From: Trichoderma breve
Lineage: Eukaryota; Ascomycota; Sordariomycetes; Hypocreales; Hypocreaceae
DNA length: 64,000 nt
Assembly (NCBI RefSeq): GCF_028502605.1
Contig: NC_079237.1
Location: 3,720,001 to 3,784,000 of the forward strand
Direction of reading: 5' to 3'
A program made the translations under genes and the position numbers. Positions within the stretch are counted from its first letter, which is position 1, and each line of letters starts with the position of its first letter. This document shows positions 23,788-34,081 of the stretch, piece by piece. The notes under the pieces are model-generated. The model ran no database searches. It had not been told where the DNA came from and worked only from the letters and a program-made list of their open reading frames with translations.

Positions 23788-24990
23788 ATGGCGAATGAGG
23801 CATTATGGTTAACTGGGGTTGGCGAGGCGCCAAAGATTGGACTGGCCGATATACACGAGCCTGGAGAAGGTGAGATGTTGATACAGGTGCGTTTGATCTC
23901 GACATCGTTCTCCAAAATAGTCCCCCAGAGGTATACTAATTGAGATGCAAAGGTTAAAGCTATAGCGGTTCAGCCTGGAGAGTGGAAAATGCAAGAGGGC
24001 CTCATTCCTATTAAGCTTAAATACCCAACTGTCATTGGCCGTAGGTTTCTATCTGAACCCGCACTCTTGTTATCATTTCCTAACAAGACCAATAGTTTGC
24101 GCGTCTGGAATTGTTGAAAAGACTGGCCCTGGTGTTACTCGGTTCAAGCCAGAAGACCGCATTTTGTTCAATTCTTCTGGCGTTCTTCGAAATGACTCTC
24201 GTTTTGGCGCCTACCAGAGATACTGCCTTGTTCCTGAAAAATTAGCCTCAAAGGTAACCTACTTTGTAAACAGTGGTGCGATAAACATATCTCTAATTGC
24301 TATGATATATAGATAAGTGATGTATCATTTGACGAAGCCGCCAACATCGCTACAACCTATACGGCGATGAGTGCTCTAGTCCTTCATCTTGGCTTGAACA
24401 GGCCACAGATACCCAGTGCACCTGCCACTGGTGAAAGGATTCTCATTTGGGGAGTATCATCATCGCTAGGAGTGTTTGCAACTCAATTGGCTAGGCTAGC
24501 TGGTTACGAGGTTGTCGGTGTCGCTTCTGGCCGCCACAAGCAGCTTGCAGAGCGATCTGGTGTTACGCATTTTGTAGACCGCACCTCAGAGGATGTCGTC
24601 TCTGCAGCGTCTGCACTGGGCCCATTCAAGGCTGTTTTTGCTGCTGCCGATGATGCAGCGGACCAAGTCAAAATCGGAGCGATACTGGCAGCTCTGGGAG
24701 GAGGCTCATTTTTATCCACGATGGGTGTTCGGGCAGGAGTTGAACTGCCTGCAAACGTTACGGGTCATTTTGCCCAGTATATTGATGACTACTTGGATGA
24801 GAAGAATAGTGAGTTCACGGAGTGGTTCTGGTGGAACTTTTTGGAGAATGCTTTGGCCAAGAAGCAGCTCAAGTCACTCCCTCTCACTATTATTGGGGGA
24901 TTAGACAAAACAGGAGAGGCGTGGAGGATTCTGAAGCATGGAGAAAATCACGGAACTCGACTGGTCATTGTGCCGGACCACAAGGCATGA
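23788..24990 (+). CDS. MDR-family NADPH oxidoreductase, enoyl-reductase-like
   Basis: Four exons, 23788-23886, 23953-24040, 24096-24253 and 24313-24990, give 340 residues. The fold is the zinc-free quinone-oxidoreductase/enoyl-reductase branch of medium-chain dehydrogenases: an N-terminal GroES-like part (GEGEMLIQVKAIAVQPGEWKM), then the NADPH-binding segment ILIWGVSSSLGVFATQLARLAGYEVVGVAS. No zinc-binding cysteines or histidines of the alcohol-dehydrogenase type are visible. Relatives work alone as quinone or enone reductases, or as stand-alone enoyl reductases beside polyketide synthases; no PKS is in this window, so a detoxifying reductase is the simpler reading. Substrate unknown. Confidence 0.87.
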
Positions 24991-25322
24991 GCTTTTTGGC
25001 GTTTCTTGCACCACATGAGTTGCAATTGAATAAAGTCGAATCACAGTCTTTAAACGAAGTAGAAACTCAAACAGTGAAGAAGAATAGTGGGGTTTTATAC
25101 TCAAGGACTTCTAGAAACTTTGTGGTTCTGCGACTTGGTTAATACACTATTGGCTCGAACTGTTGCGCCCTCCACACATGTGGGCCTTGTGGTTGGAGAT
25201 AATAGCTGCATCAATTTAGCTTCTCAAATTTCTCTTCCGAGTGCTCTTTGACATTGCATTGACTCACCCGCCATAAGGCATTAACAACAACACATTAGTG
25301 TCTCTTGCATTGGTGTCAAAAA
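24991..25322. other. Short intergenic promoter region
   Basis: 332 bp between the MDR gene and the asparaginase, both rightward. No distinctive element recognised. Confidence 0.4.
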
Positions 25323-26411
25323 ATGACAATACAATCTCATAACGACAGTTATGTCGTCATCGACAGAAACGGCATTGTTGAAAACAAGCACTTGGTCCAT
25401 GCTGTCGTCGTGGACTCTACCGGGCAACTTCTGCTTTCCCTTGGCGATCCCTCTCGTATAACGTTGCTTCGCTCTGCAGCCAAGCCTGCTCAAGCGCTGG
25501 CGGTTGTGGAAACTGGTGCCCTTGAACAGTTTGGCTTTGATGAGGTTGATCTAGCACTTATGTGTGCCTCACACAGCAGCGAAGAACGGCATGTTGCACG
25601 GGCTCAGCAAATGCTAGCGAAATCACAGCACGTTGAAGATCAGTTGCGCTGTGGTGGTCATCCTTCAATCAACTTAGCTATCGCCCGAGAATGGATAAAG
25701 CGTGGATTCGAGCCAACCGGAGTTTATAACAATTGCTCCGGAAAACACGCGGGTATGCTAGCCGGAGCTAAAGCTATTGCCGCCGCCTCAGACGACTATC
25801 ACCTTCTCACACATCCGATTCAGACTAGAGTTAGGCAGGTGGTAGAGGAATTGGCAGGTCTGGATGAACAAGATGTTCGGTGGGGGCTTGACGGTTGCAA
25901 TATGCCAGCTCCCGCGCTACCGCTCTTCCATCTTGCCAAGATTTATGCTTCATTTGCTCAAGCATCAGATGCATTGGCAAGCGGCAATCCAACCGCCAAC
26001 AGAGTACAACATATGGGGCGGATATTTAACGCCATGTCACGAAACCCTGAGATGGTTGGCGGCGAGGGTCGATTTGATACGCTCCTTATGCGTGCTTTTA
26101 ATGGCGCTATCATCGGCAAAGTCGGGGCCGATGGCTGCTATGGGATCGGACTGCGTGAGTCCGAGCGGACCGAAAGCCTTGGGGCTGTGGGCGCAATTGG
26201 TATTGCGGTCAAGATTGAAGATGGGAACTTAGATATACTCTATGCGGCCGTGGCCGAAATCTTGGAACAGCTCAAGGTTTGTAGCCGAGAAGACATACAG
26301 GCTCTGGAGACATATCATCATCCTAAAATTCGCAACACAATGGGCATCGTTACCGGTACCACGAGCTTCCAGTTCAGTTTTCAGTCGGAAAGAGGGATGT
26401 CGATCTTTTAG
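25323..26411 (+). CDS. Class 3 (Rhizobium etli-type) L-asparaginase
   Basis: Intronless, 362 residues from the ATG at 25323. It hydrolyses L-asparagine to aspartate and ammonia. The sequence follows the ReAV-type asparaginase family, unrelated to E. coli-type or plant-type enzymes. The two Ser-Lys tandems are visible: LRSAAKP (SxxK, Ser51-Lys54) and the serine in CASHSSEE paired with a lysine in IIGKVGADG. The zinc-site residues known in ReAV (two cysteines and a lysine) correspond to NNCSGKHAG and DGCNMP. No signal peptide, so cytosolic. Lack of introns in an intron-rich neighbourhood could reflect bacterial origin, but this family is found in other fungi as well. Confidence 0.9.
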   Translation: MTIQSHNDSYVVIDRNGIVENKHLVHAVVVDSTGQLLLSLGDPSRITLLRSAAKPAQALAVVETGALEQFGFDEVDLALMCASHSSEERHVARAQQMLAKSQHVEDQLRCGGHPSINLAIAREWIKRGFEPTGVYNNCSGKHAGMLAGAKAIAAASDDYHLLTHPIQTRVRQVVEELAGLDEQDVRWGLDGCNMPAPALPLFHLAKIYASFAQASDALASGNPTANRVQHMGRIFNAMSRNPEMVGGEGRFDTLLMRAFNGAIIGKVGADGCYGIGLRESERTESLGAVGAIGIAVKIEDGNLDILYAAVAEILEQLKVCSREDIQALETYHHPKIRNTMGIVTGTTSFQFSFQSERGMSIF

Positions 26412-27193
26412 GAATTGGTTGAAAGTTGCACGCATAGATAATAAGATGATTTAATTGCCCCGATCGTGGAAAACTGCAAACTGCATCCCTATACGAATAA
26501 CTCGGCGGGATTAGCTAACTGGGGAATAATACCTCGGTATAATTAGCTAACCGGGAACTCCTACCACATTATGTTCATTTTTACTTTCACAAGAACATAG
26601 GCTATTGAGTTGAAGGGTGGTAGTCTGGAAGTTGTGGGTGCTAGTAAACTAATTCGGAAGACACCAGATAATCGGCTTGTCTGAACCAACCCATATATTT
26701 AATAGTTTTTTCGCCAGTGTATGCCATTGATTCAAAAGAAATAGTCTTTTTCTATAGACGAGATGTGATTCAGAAGATAGGGTGTGGCGGGATTTGTAAG
26801 AGCATGCGACATGAGTCGCTAGGTCCTATCTCCGATATAGTTTCGGCTGAAAGAGAAAATAGTGGATGGATATACCATACTGTGGTCGCATTGAGAGTCG
26901 TATTGATGGCCATAATGATCGATCACCAGACCAGTTGAACGCTCAAATTATCCCCGATAATTGAACCGCGTCGTCTGAATCCTACCGCCTCATGTACCGA
27001 AACCTCGGTAAATACGGAGCTCGTATCCTTGATGTTCGGCAGGATGGAACATAAGTAGGCGTAATTGCTGGAATTTAACACTTAATGTTATAATGAGCCA
27101 TAGATTTTAATCCGATTAATATTCTTCCCTTGTCATTGTAATTCACTTATTCTGATTCAGCCGATATCCCTCGTGGTCAACGCGATCTTAGCC
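26412..27193. other. Intergenic, 0.8 kb
   Basis: Two near-copies of a TTAGCTAAC[T/C]GGG word lie about 38 bp apart (26511 and 26543 region) around TACCTCGGTA. The candidate regulator site at 26996-27009 is listed separately. No gene recognised. Confidence 0.4.
26996..27009. promoter_or_regulatory. Candidate cluster regulator site (everted CCG-N6-CGG)
   Basis: ACCGAAACCTCGGT: an ACCGA word facing TCGGT, i.e. CCG-N6-CGG, a geometry used by Zn2Cys6 dimers. It lies 185 bp before the GFA-family gene and shares the ACCGAA word found in the other promoters of the 27-39 kb cluster. Function inferred. Confidence 0.4.
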
Positions 27194-27828
27194 ATGTCGT
27201 CTTACAGCGGTACTTGCAATTGTGGCTCTGTCACCGTCACACTTAACGCAGCTCCTTCCGCAACCTTGGCGTGTCATTGGTACGTCGTCAATTGATAGTA
27301 ACTTCCATGTTGTATGCTGATACGATGAGTCTGCTAGCTCGAACTGTCGTCGCTCAGGTGGACGTTCGTTGAGTCTTACCTCAAACATCATCTCACTTGT
27401 CTAACAATGAAATAGCGTTCTCGATCAACTATCTTCTAGAGGAAAAAGACTTCACAGTTAGTGATCCTAAGAGTTCCGCAAAGCGATACCTCGATTCCAA
27501 TACCGTATCCAAAGCTTCAGTAACGGTGTGTTCAACGAGTATCAATACCACTATGACTAATACTAACTCATATTTTTCGTCAATTAGCGCACATTTTGTC
27601 AAACATGTGGAAGGTCTGCCAAGCTTCTTTCATGATCATAACATTGTTTATAGGTAGACAAAGCTGATTGGAGTGCTGTTTGATAGTCCTCTTTTTAGCC
27701 AACCCGAAAAGCTGCCTGGCAAATATTTCGTTAAAGCATCACTGTTCGACGAGATACCTTCCACTAGGTCAGACATTTTCTTGGAAAGAAAGATTCATTG
27801 GGAAGGAGATGTTGAAGTCAGCGCCTGA
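27194..27828 (+). CDS. GFA-family (Mss4-like) zinc protein, five small exons
   Basis: Exons 27194-27279, 27338-27357, 27416-27525, 27588-27613 and 27699-27828 join in phase to 123 residues. Exon 2 is only 20 nt and exon 4 only 26 nt; both carry zinc-binding cysteines, and the model was built from the family pattern. Landmarks: GTCNCGSV at the start, CHCSNCRR, then FSINYLLEEKDFTV and RTFCQTCGS, ending FLERKIHWEGDVEVSA. This matches the glutathione-dependent formaldehyde-activating enzyme/centromere protein V family (about 120-140 residues), whose members bind zinc through such cysteine pairs. Most fungal members have no proven reaction; a glutathione-adduct or aldehyde role is possible. It converges with the FAH-family gene 99 bp away. 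Confidence 0.8.
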
Positions 27829-27927
27829 TGAGCTACATGCGAGCTGTATGATACCTTACAGTACCAGCTTGATGTACCTGCATTATGTTTATTGCAGTGA
27901 TATGGTTATATAGATATGTTTCATGTT

Positions 27928-28901
27928 CTATTCATAGTATGTCCTATTGATAAGCGTCCCAATTCTTTCGATATATACTCTTATGTCATCTCCGTCTCGC
28001 AGAAATATTTTCGGATTCCTCAGAGATCCTATCCCTGGACCAGTGCCAGTCATGACCACGGTCCCTCGTTCAAGTGTTGTACCTTGCGATAAAAAGGATA
28101 TTATCTTGTTGACGTTGAAGATAAGCTCCCTACAGTAGTTTGTCAGTTAAGATGGTAGGCTATTTGTAGAGCTTTGGGAACAAACCTAGTATTTGAATCC
28201 TGCACTGTATCTCCGTTGTATATTGCCTGAATTGCCAGGTTGCCTGGGTCACCAATAGCATCTGGACTGACCAAAACGGGCCCTATGGGGGCTGATCCGT
28301 CAAATCCTTTGGAAAAGCACCACTGACTATTCTTAAACTGCTGACTCCTGACAGATACGTCGTTACTGCATGTATATCCAAGAACGTATTCTCCAGCCTT
28401 CTCTTCCGGTATATCCCTTCCGTCCTTTGCAATTATAAATGCAAGCTCGGCTTCGTAATCGCTGGAATCATCTTGTCCTATTTTAGCGACATTAATGGTG
28501 GTCGGATGCGGTGAACTAATCGCAGTTCTAGGCTTGATGAAAAGCACTGGTTCCTTGGGGATGGGCATTTTTGCCTCGATAGCATGGTCGTAGTAATTTA
28601 GTCCAAGACAGCGAACCAAAGGAACATCGTGGTAATCTAAAGGCGATAGAAGCTATAAAATATTATTTGACTGTGTTACTGCAATGTGGGATCGTAATAA
28701 GCCCACCTGCTTTACTGTCATGATTTTGTCCGTTACGGTGCCGTCAAAGGCCGATCCAACTATTAGACGCGCCTGAACATGCTTCCTGTTGTAGGTATCC
28801 AATCCGACATCTGGATTAATGGTTGAATCAACTTGACCAAGATGAATCTGATTATCTTCATCTGCTATGAAGCGTATCAGGTGTGTCCAGTTGCGTGCCA
28901 T
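27928..28901 (-). CDS. Fumarylacetoacetate hydrolase (FAH) family hydrolase/isomerase
   Basis: Three exons, 28901-28707, 28652-28186 and 28129-27928, give 287 residues. FAH-fold enzymes split C-C bonds of acylpyruvates or fumarylacetoacetate, or hydrate/isomerise 2-hydroxydienoates formed after ring cleavage. Landmarks: LVRCLGLNYYDHA (start of the catalytic domain), FIKPRTA, the divalent-metal site DYEAELAFIIAKDGRDI, then GYTCSNDVSVR, KGFDGSAPIGP and the C-terminal VVMTGTGPGIG. A short N-terminal domain precedes, as in the YcgM/HpcE group. Next to an extradiol dioxygenase it would plausibly act on the ring-fission product. Upstream DNA holds several CCGAAA/CGG repeats. Confidence 0.92.
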
Positions 28902-29040
28902 GGTCGATGAAAAAATGTGTGGTGGGAGCTGGAAGCATCTAGTCCGGGAGCCTTAGAAAACAGATGGCCGATGTTTATATAGAACAATAGATAGGTACGA
29001 ACCCTAAGGATGCAATGAGAGATCTCTTATCTTATGTGGC

Positions 29041-29116
29041 CCGAAATTTCGCCCGAGACACATTCGCCAGCGGTTAGCCCGAAGAATCGACCGAAACCCA
29101 CCGATCAGTCGATCGG
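29041..29116. promoter_or_regulatory. Cluster of CCGAA/CGG regulator words upstream of the FAH gene
   Basis: Within 76 bp: the palindrome CGAAATTTCG (29042-29051), CCCGAAG (29078-29084), ACCGAAA (29090-29096) and the inverted repeat CCGAT-N6-ATCGG (29101-29116). They lie 140-215 bp upstream of the FAH-family start codon. The spacing between the CCGAA words is 12 bp. Binding by the cluster Zn2Cys6 protein is inferred. Confidence 0.45.
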
Positions 29117-29257
29117 CCAAATGCATGTCTGGACTCTTACAATCGTTTTCTAATCAGGAAATATTTAGGGAGCAGAGGAGATAACGGAAATTTCATCATC
29201 AATTTTCAGCACATGGCTTTTTTTCTCTTCTTTGTCAGAGTGTTTGCTATCTATATC

Positions 29258-31985
29258 TTATAGCAAGTTGTCGGGATATATATAAGGCCCCAGAATGTCA
29301 TCAACAGTACATAGGTCATTCTGCTGTGAATTCTGCCAAATCTCGGAAAAAATGGTATCAATTGGCAAATCCAAGGCAAAGTCCAGATTTGAGCCATCAA
29401 GGCTTGCATCACAAACATAATCGCCGCTATCAAGTGAGAAAGTGCCCTCACAAGAGGTCATGTCAATCTGTTGCACACAGTCCGTTGCATTGTTCTGCTC
29501 ACTTTCTTCCAGATCTTTACAAACTGGGGAACCATTATTCTTCAAACTGGTATCACCATGCTAAGTGCCTGTCAGTACTACTGTGTTCACGATAAGGTGG
29601 GTTATACTTACGACATGAGGAGTAGACTCTTCTGGTGAGTGAGGAGCTGCACTAGGCTGATTCATGGCAGAAGACCTTGAGACAACATGAGCCCTTATGC
29701 TACTCAGAGTACTTTGTAGCTTGTCCAGGTTCTGTAAAAGTACAGGTGAGGTATTCCAATATTGCTCATGTTGTATCAACGTCAGGCGCAGCAAATCAAA
29801 GCTGGACTGCGCCATGACTTTCTCAGATTTTGTTTTCGCAAATGTTCTTTGTACAAGCTGTATCGCAGCTATTATCCAGAAAGTATTTACTAAGAGAGGG
29901 TCTCCATAGCGAATGTGGTCGATCGACGCGTTCCGGACGATACTAACGACATTATCTGCGGCATCAAGGTACCTTGACCATACAGAGTTTGGATGTGAGC
30001 TGGATTCGCCTGGCCATGGCGAGGATGCGGTGTTACTGAATACGTTCGTGTCGTCCTCTCTCTCGGCTGCTCGGTAGTCGTTACGGAAGCAATCTTTGTG
30101 AAGTATCATTATCTTGGCAAGTTGAATCATTGCATGGATCGTCTGCTTTTCGCTGTCTCTCCGTCGCGCATACATTTGATCCTGACCTGATGGGGAAGAA
30201 AATAAATGCTCTGAACGATAACGAAGCTCTTGAGGTAACGACAGCGTAAAGCAAGAGACGCAGTTGTCTAACACAGCGAGTTTCGATGCCCTCTCAAAAT
30301 CTTGGCCATTTCTCTGGTTTGAGGTTAAACGATTACCCCCGTAAGATCCAGTATCCTCATCGCTAGAAGATTCAACAGGGACGGATGCATTCGATAGAGA
30401 GTGCGCGTCTCGCATGAAAGAATTGATGACTATGAACCAGGCTCTGCCACTTTCATTGTCGCTATTTTTCAGTTCTTTCCATCGAAGTACCGGATCTTTC
30501 TCAAAGAAGCAACTTGGCTTTTTCTCGCCATTGAACCAGAATTTGTCGTCAACAGGCAAAAGCGTGGCATGTTGTTCTGGGTCCATGCCGAGTGGGCACT
30601 TGCGTATGGTAGTCGCGAAAACTTCAAATTCCCAAATAGTCCACCACGCTCTCCGTCTTTCTTCTTTAGCCATCCATACCTCTACAGGATCCATATCAGT
30701 TTTGGTGGAAGACAGTTTCAGAGGTAGATCGACGAGATGAAGTCGAAGTTCGTATGCAATTCTAATCACCGCTCCCAGTGACCGCCATGCGACTCCGCGA
30801 ACACCACTGACCAGTTCGTAGTATGTTGTCATAATGAAAGCCTGAAGGAGGAATAATGGAGGTGATTTGTCACCACAATTTCGCAACTGCTTGTGAACCA
30901 AATTCGACGCGATTTCGTAGAACTTGGATGGATTTAGCACCTCTTTTCGAGTGTCATCTCTGTCATTACATAGATGCTTAGCAGACAGTGAGAACATAGA
31001 AGCAAGTAAAGCAGTGGCTTGTTCAGGGTCAAGCTCGCTATTGATGCGCAATTGAAAGCTTGGTCGGTGGAATAGTGAAACTGAAGTGAGATCGGAGAAG
31101 TATAAGTCTATTCTGCAAACGCTTAGAGTTAACGTGTCGTTCATAATATAGTGATTTGATCTTAAAACTCACAATTGAAGAAACTCATCCTCACATATTT
31201 CCAACGCTGCGCAAACATGCGTGGTATTGTCATGCTGTATTGTCTTTGGCGGGGTTGGGAAGAAGTGTGCCTGAGGAGAGCAGGAACTCTTACGACTGTC
31301 CTCGGTGTCCTCATAGTAAGCCTGTTTCTCGTGGAAATGATGTAATATCCAGCTTGATATACTATTGGACTTTGCTTTGTGTGCTAGAAGATGTTGTAAA
31401 GGAACATCTTCGGCGTCCAAACCTTTACCGGAATCATCGTCTGAACGTCTTTTGGGAAGCTGCGGAACGGGTATATTCGGGTCGTTGTGTCGATGACGAG
31501 AAGATCTGGCCTTGCGCTTATGGAAGCTCCCTGTGTTATCAAATATGAGAATTCTTATACATGTACCGCCTAAACAAGATGTAATTACCAAGTTTCGGGC
31601 CAGGCTTTTGGGCTGTCGATGGATAGCGGCAATCCTGTTCGTTTCGAATACAGATCTCACAAGATGGAGTTGTTTTATCACTGTTATAGTGGTGACACAA
31701 TGCCACGCCATGGGTCAGTGACGTTGATATCCTTGTCGAAACAAGGCGCTCATACCATTTAACCTTTCTCCTGTGCCCAAGTCAGAAAACATAGTACCGA
31801 GGAGTACATTGAAGGCATCGAGGCAATCAGGCATTTGCAGAGAAGCCACCTGCTGACAGGAGAGAGATATAGACTTACCTTTTGCACTGGTAGCAGGCCC
31901 ATGGTGAGATACTTGTGCTCTGATATTGTTTTCTCCGGCCTTCCGGGTAAAGCGGCTCGACTGTAGTATCTTTCTCTGATGCCAT
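29258..31985 (-). CDS. Zn2Cys6 transcription factor with fungal_trans domain; likely cluster regulator
   Basis: Six exons: 31985-31879, 31770-31756 (15 nt), 31680-31589, 31530-31173, 31112-29612, 29560-29258; 791 residues. The zinc cluster is spread over the first three exons: Cys31-X2-Cys34-X6-Cys41-X6-Cys48-X2-Cys51-X6-Cys58 with CKRRKVKCD; the 15-nt exon supplies RRKVK and the first two bases of Cys41. The large exon holds the fungal-specific regulatory domain (IDLYFSDLTSVSLFHRPSFQL, GVRGVAWRSLGAVIRIAYELRLH, KEERRRAWWTIWEFE). The acidic C terminus (SGDYVCDASLDGSNLDFALD, TVDDILG) looks like an activation region. It diverges from the extradiol dioxygenase gene, and ACCGA repeats lie between them, so self- and cluster control is plausible. 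Confidence 0.9.
31756..31770 (-). other. 15-nt micro-exon in the zinc-cluster coding region
   Basis: Between acceptor CACAG (31771-31775) and donor GTATGA (31755-31750). With the flanking exons it restores the exact C-X2-C-X6-C pattern of the zinc cluster; skipping it removes five residues and destroys the CX6C spacing while keeping the frame. Confidence 0.75.
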
Positions 31986-32063
31986 CTCGAATGATAGCAA
32001 CAATGCTCAAGCTTTTCAGGACACGTAGTTGTTTGAGGATGCGAAAAATCGGGTAAGAAAGAG

Positions 32064-32076
32064 GTGTGTGTGTGTG
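32064..32076. repeat. Short (GT)6 microsatellite
   Basis: About six GT dinucleotides in the likely 5' leader of the Zn2Cys6 gene. No function suggested. Confidence 0.6.
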
Positions 32077-32293
32077 ATGGAAAACATCATCTCGTGCATT
32101 CGCGATAATCTTTGCTGAGATCACTCTCCACAGCCGGCATTGAATCGTGGAGACCCCATACTTTGCTAAGCTTCGTTATGTCTAGCGCCTCTTTATCCAC
32201 TGTGCCATCACGCGCCGAGGCCGGCTCGGATATTTGCTAAACGCGATTGGCTCAGCTGTCTTTTTTGCTTTCTATAGACAAGCCTAGAAACGC

Positions 32294-32329
32294 ACCGAAA
32301 TTCGACCGAGGCCATCGAATAGACCGAAG
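32294..32329. promoter_or_regulatory. Triple ACCGA repeat in the regulator/dioxygenase divergent promoter
   Basis: ACCGAAA at 32294, ACCGAGG at 32305 (11 bp later) and ACCGAAG at 32323. They lie about 310 bp from the regulator start and 180-210 bp from the dioxygenase start. The 11-bp step equals about one helical turn and recurs at 35221/35232. Function inferred. Confidence 0.5.
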
Positions 32330-32503
32330 TTATTGTTGTCTACCAAGAGACAACTCTAGGCTGAGAAGATGGGCGGGATGTAGATGAAGGTGATTGGGAG
32401 TATACTTGATGGCTGTGTATAAGACTGTCTAAAAGAAGCTGGGATTTCTCTCAAAAAATTGAACATTATTGATCCTTGAATTGTACTTCACAGCTCGTTA
32501 AAC

Positions 32504-33693
32504 ATGCCTAAAGTCAGCATTACTAGAATTGCCCACGTCTATTACAGATATCGGGACCTTGACAAAGCCCACAGCTTTTTGTTGGATTTTGGGTTGATTC
32601 AAGTTGATCGCAGACAAGACCGTATTTACTACAGGGGATATGGCACCGAGCCATTTGTCTTTTGCGCCGAAAAGGCTGATGAAGACGAATTCGCCGGAGC
32701 TGCGTTTGCAGTAGATTCGTTCGAAGATTTGGAGCTCGCCGCTAGCCTCTGCTCTGGGTCTAAAATTCGAGACCTTGATGCCCCAGGAGGTGGAAAGATC
32801 GTTTCTTTGCAAGATCCTACTAATAAAATTCCATTTCATTTCATCCATGGGCAGAGTCATACCTCATACGATGCTAATAAAGAAGATCGCGGAACGCGAC
32901 CATTCAACTATGTACGTGAAGGATGGGAAATGACTCTACAGCTCCATTGAGGCGATATCAATTGACAGTAATTGGAATGCATAGCCAGTAACCAAGAATC
33001 GAGATGCCGGAACGTTTCAAAGGTTTGAAAAAGGTATGTTTCAGTATTTTCAACTTCCAAGGCCCATTGATTGAGATTATACCTAGGTCCAGCCATTGTC
33101 CACAAGCTCGGCCATTTTGGCATCTGCACTACAAATTTCGAGGAGACCTTCAAGTTTTTCACGGAGAATTTTAACTTCGTGCCAAGTGATGTACTTATAT
33201 CATAATCTCGTCATTTCTTGATCTGACTTATGACTGATTTGTTTATAGCTTGTACACGATGAGACAGGAAGAGATGTTGCGACCTTCCTTCACCTCGATC
33301 GCGGTAAGGAAATGGTTGACCACCACAGCTTCTTCTTTTATGAAGGACCCAAGCCACATGTTCACCATTCTTCTTTTGAGGTCCATGACTTTGATACACA
33401 AGCACTGGGTCACGATTGGCTCACAGACCAAGGACATGAGATATGTTGGGGTGTTGGTAGACACGTCCTAGGAAGCCAAATCTTTGACTACTGGTGAGTT
33501 CGATTGCCTCAAATTATTAGGTGAGAGACAGTGGCTAACTAGAAGATACAGGTATGACTCCGCCAAGTTCATCATGGAGCACTACATAGATGGCGATTTA
33601 GTCAACTCTGATACTCCTGTGGCAAAGAGTAAGCTTGGCAAAGATGGCCTTTCTGTATGGGGTCCAGATGTACCGCTAGACTTTCTCACCTAA
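32504..33693 (+). CDS. Type I (VOC) extradiol ring-cleavage dioxygenase
   Basis: Five exons, 32504-32911, 32985-33033, 33087-33190, 33249-33493 and 33552-33693, give 315 residues. Two glyoxalase/VOC domains: the N-terminal (ARIAHVYYR-like, about 8-115) lacks metal ligands, and the C-terminal (about 155-290) carries the 2-His-1-Glu set for Fe(II) or Mn(II): His162 in KLGHFGI, His226 or His227 in HVHHSSFEVHD, and Glu278 in FIMEHYIDGD. This is the layout of 2,3-dihydroxybiphenyl dioxygenase, catechol 2,3-dioxygenase and trihydroxytoluene dioxygenase, which open a dihydroxylated ring next to the diol (meta cleavage). Fungi mainly use intradiol cleavage, so this enzyme is noteworthy. Its neighbours supply a ring hydroxylase and an FAH-type downstream hydrolase. 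Confidence 0.92.
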
Positions 33694-34081
33694 GCACGAA
33701 ATACTCTAGTGTTATGTCTTTTAAAACAGTTTACTGTCAAGAACCATAGTTCATACAGTCCAAAATCATTCCAATAGAACAGTGATACATGTGGGGAGAA
33801 CCTTACAAAGTATTAGAGAAATTAGGAAAGCCTAGCGGCTGACTTTCTAATCCACGTTTTCACACCTCTGAGTTCACATGATCAATACTTGATGAATAAT
33901 TTGAGACAGTAATTCATAGTGCAATGTGACCAGTGAATTTCACATTTCGGAGATAATGATTGGTGCACAAGCGAGGCTCATATAAAGATGGAATAGAAAC
34001 AGCCTCAGCTGGAACTATGATTGGTATTGCGAGCTATCTGAGGACGAGGTATCTCGACACCACGCTGATGGAACTTGTATA
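33694..34081. other. Intergenic between convergent genes
   Basis: 388 bp of 3' flanking sequence for the dioxygenase and the NmrA-like gene. AT-rich; nothing distinctive. Confidence 0.4.

Noticed and set aside
23788..24990. MDR oxidoreductase considered as a stand-alone enoyl reductase of a polyketide cluster
   Set aside because: No polyketide or peptide synthase gene is within the window, so the link is unsupported here.
29041..29051. CGAAATTTCG palindrome considered as a stand-alone operator
   Set aside because: It is grouped with the nearby CCGAA/CGG words, since isolated 10-bp palindromes are weak evidence.
32064..32076. (GT)6 run considered as a regulatory Z-DNA element
   Set aside because: It is too short to support any function; listed only as a repeat.
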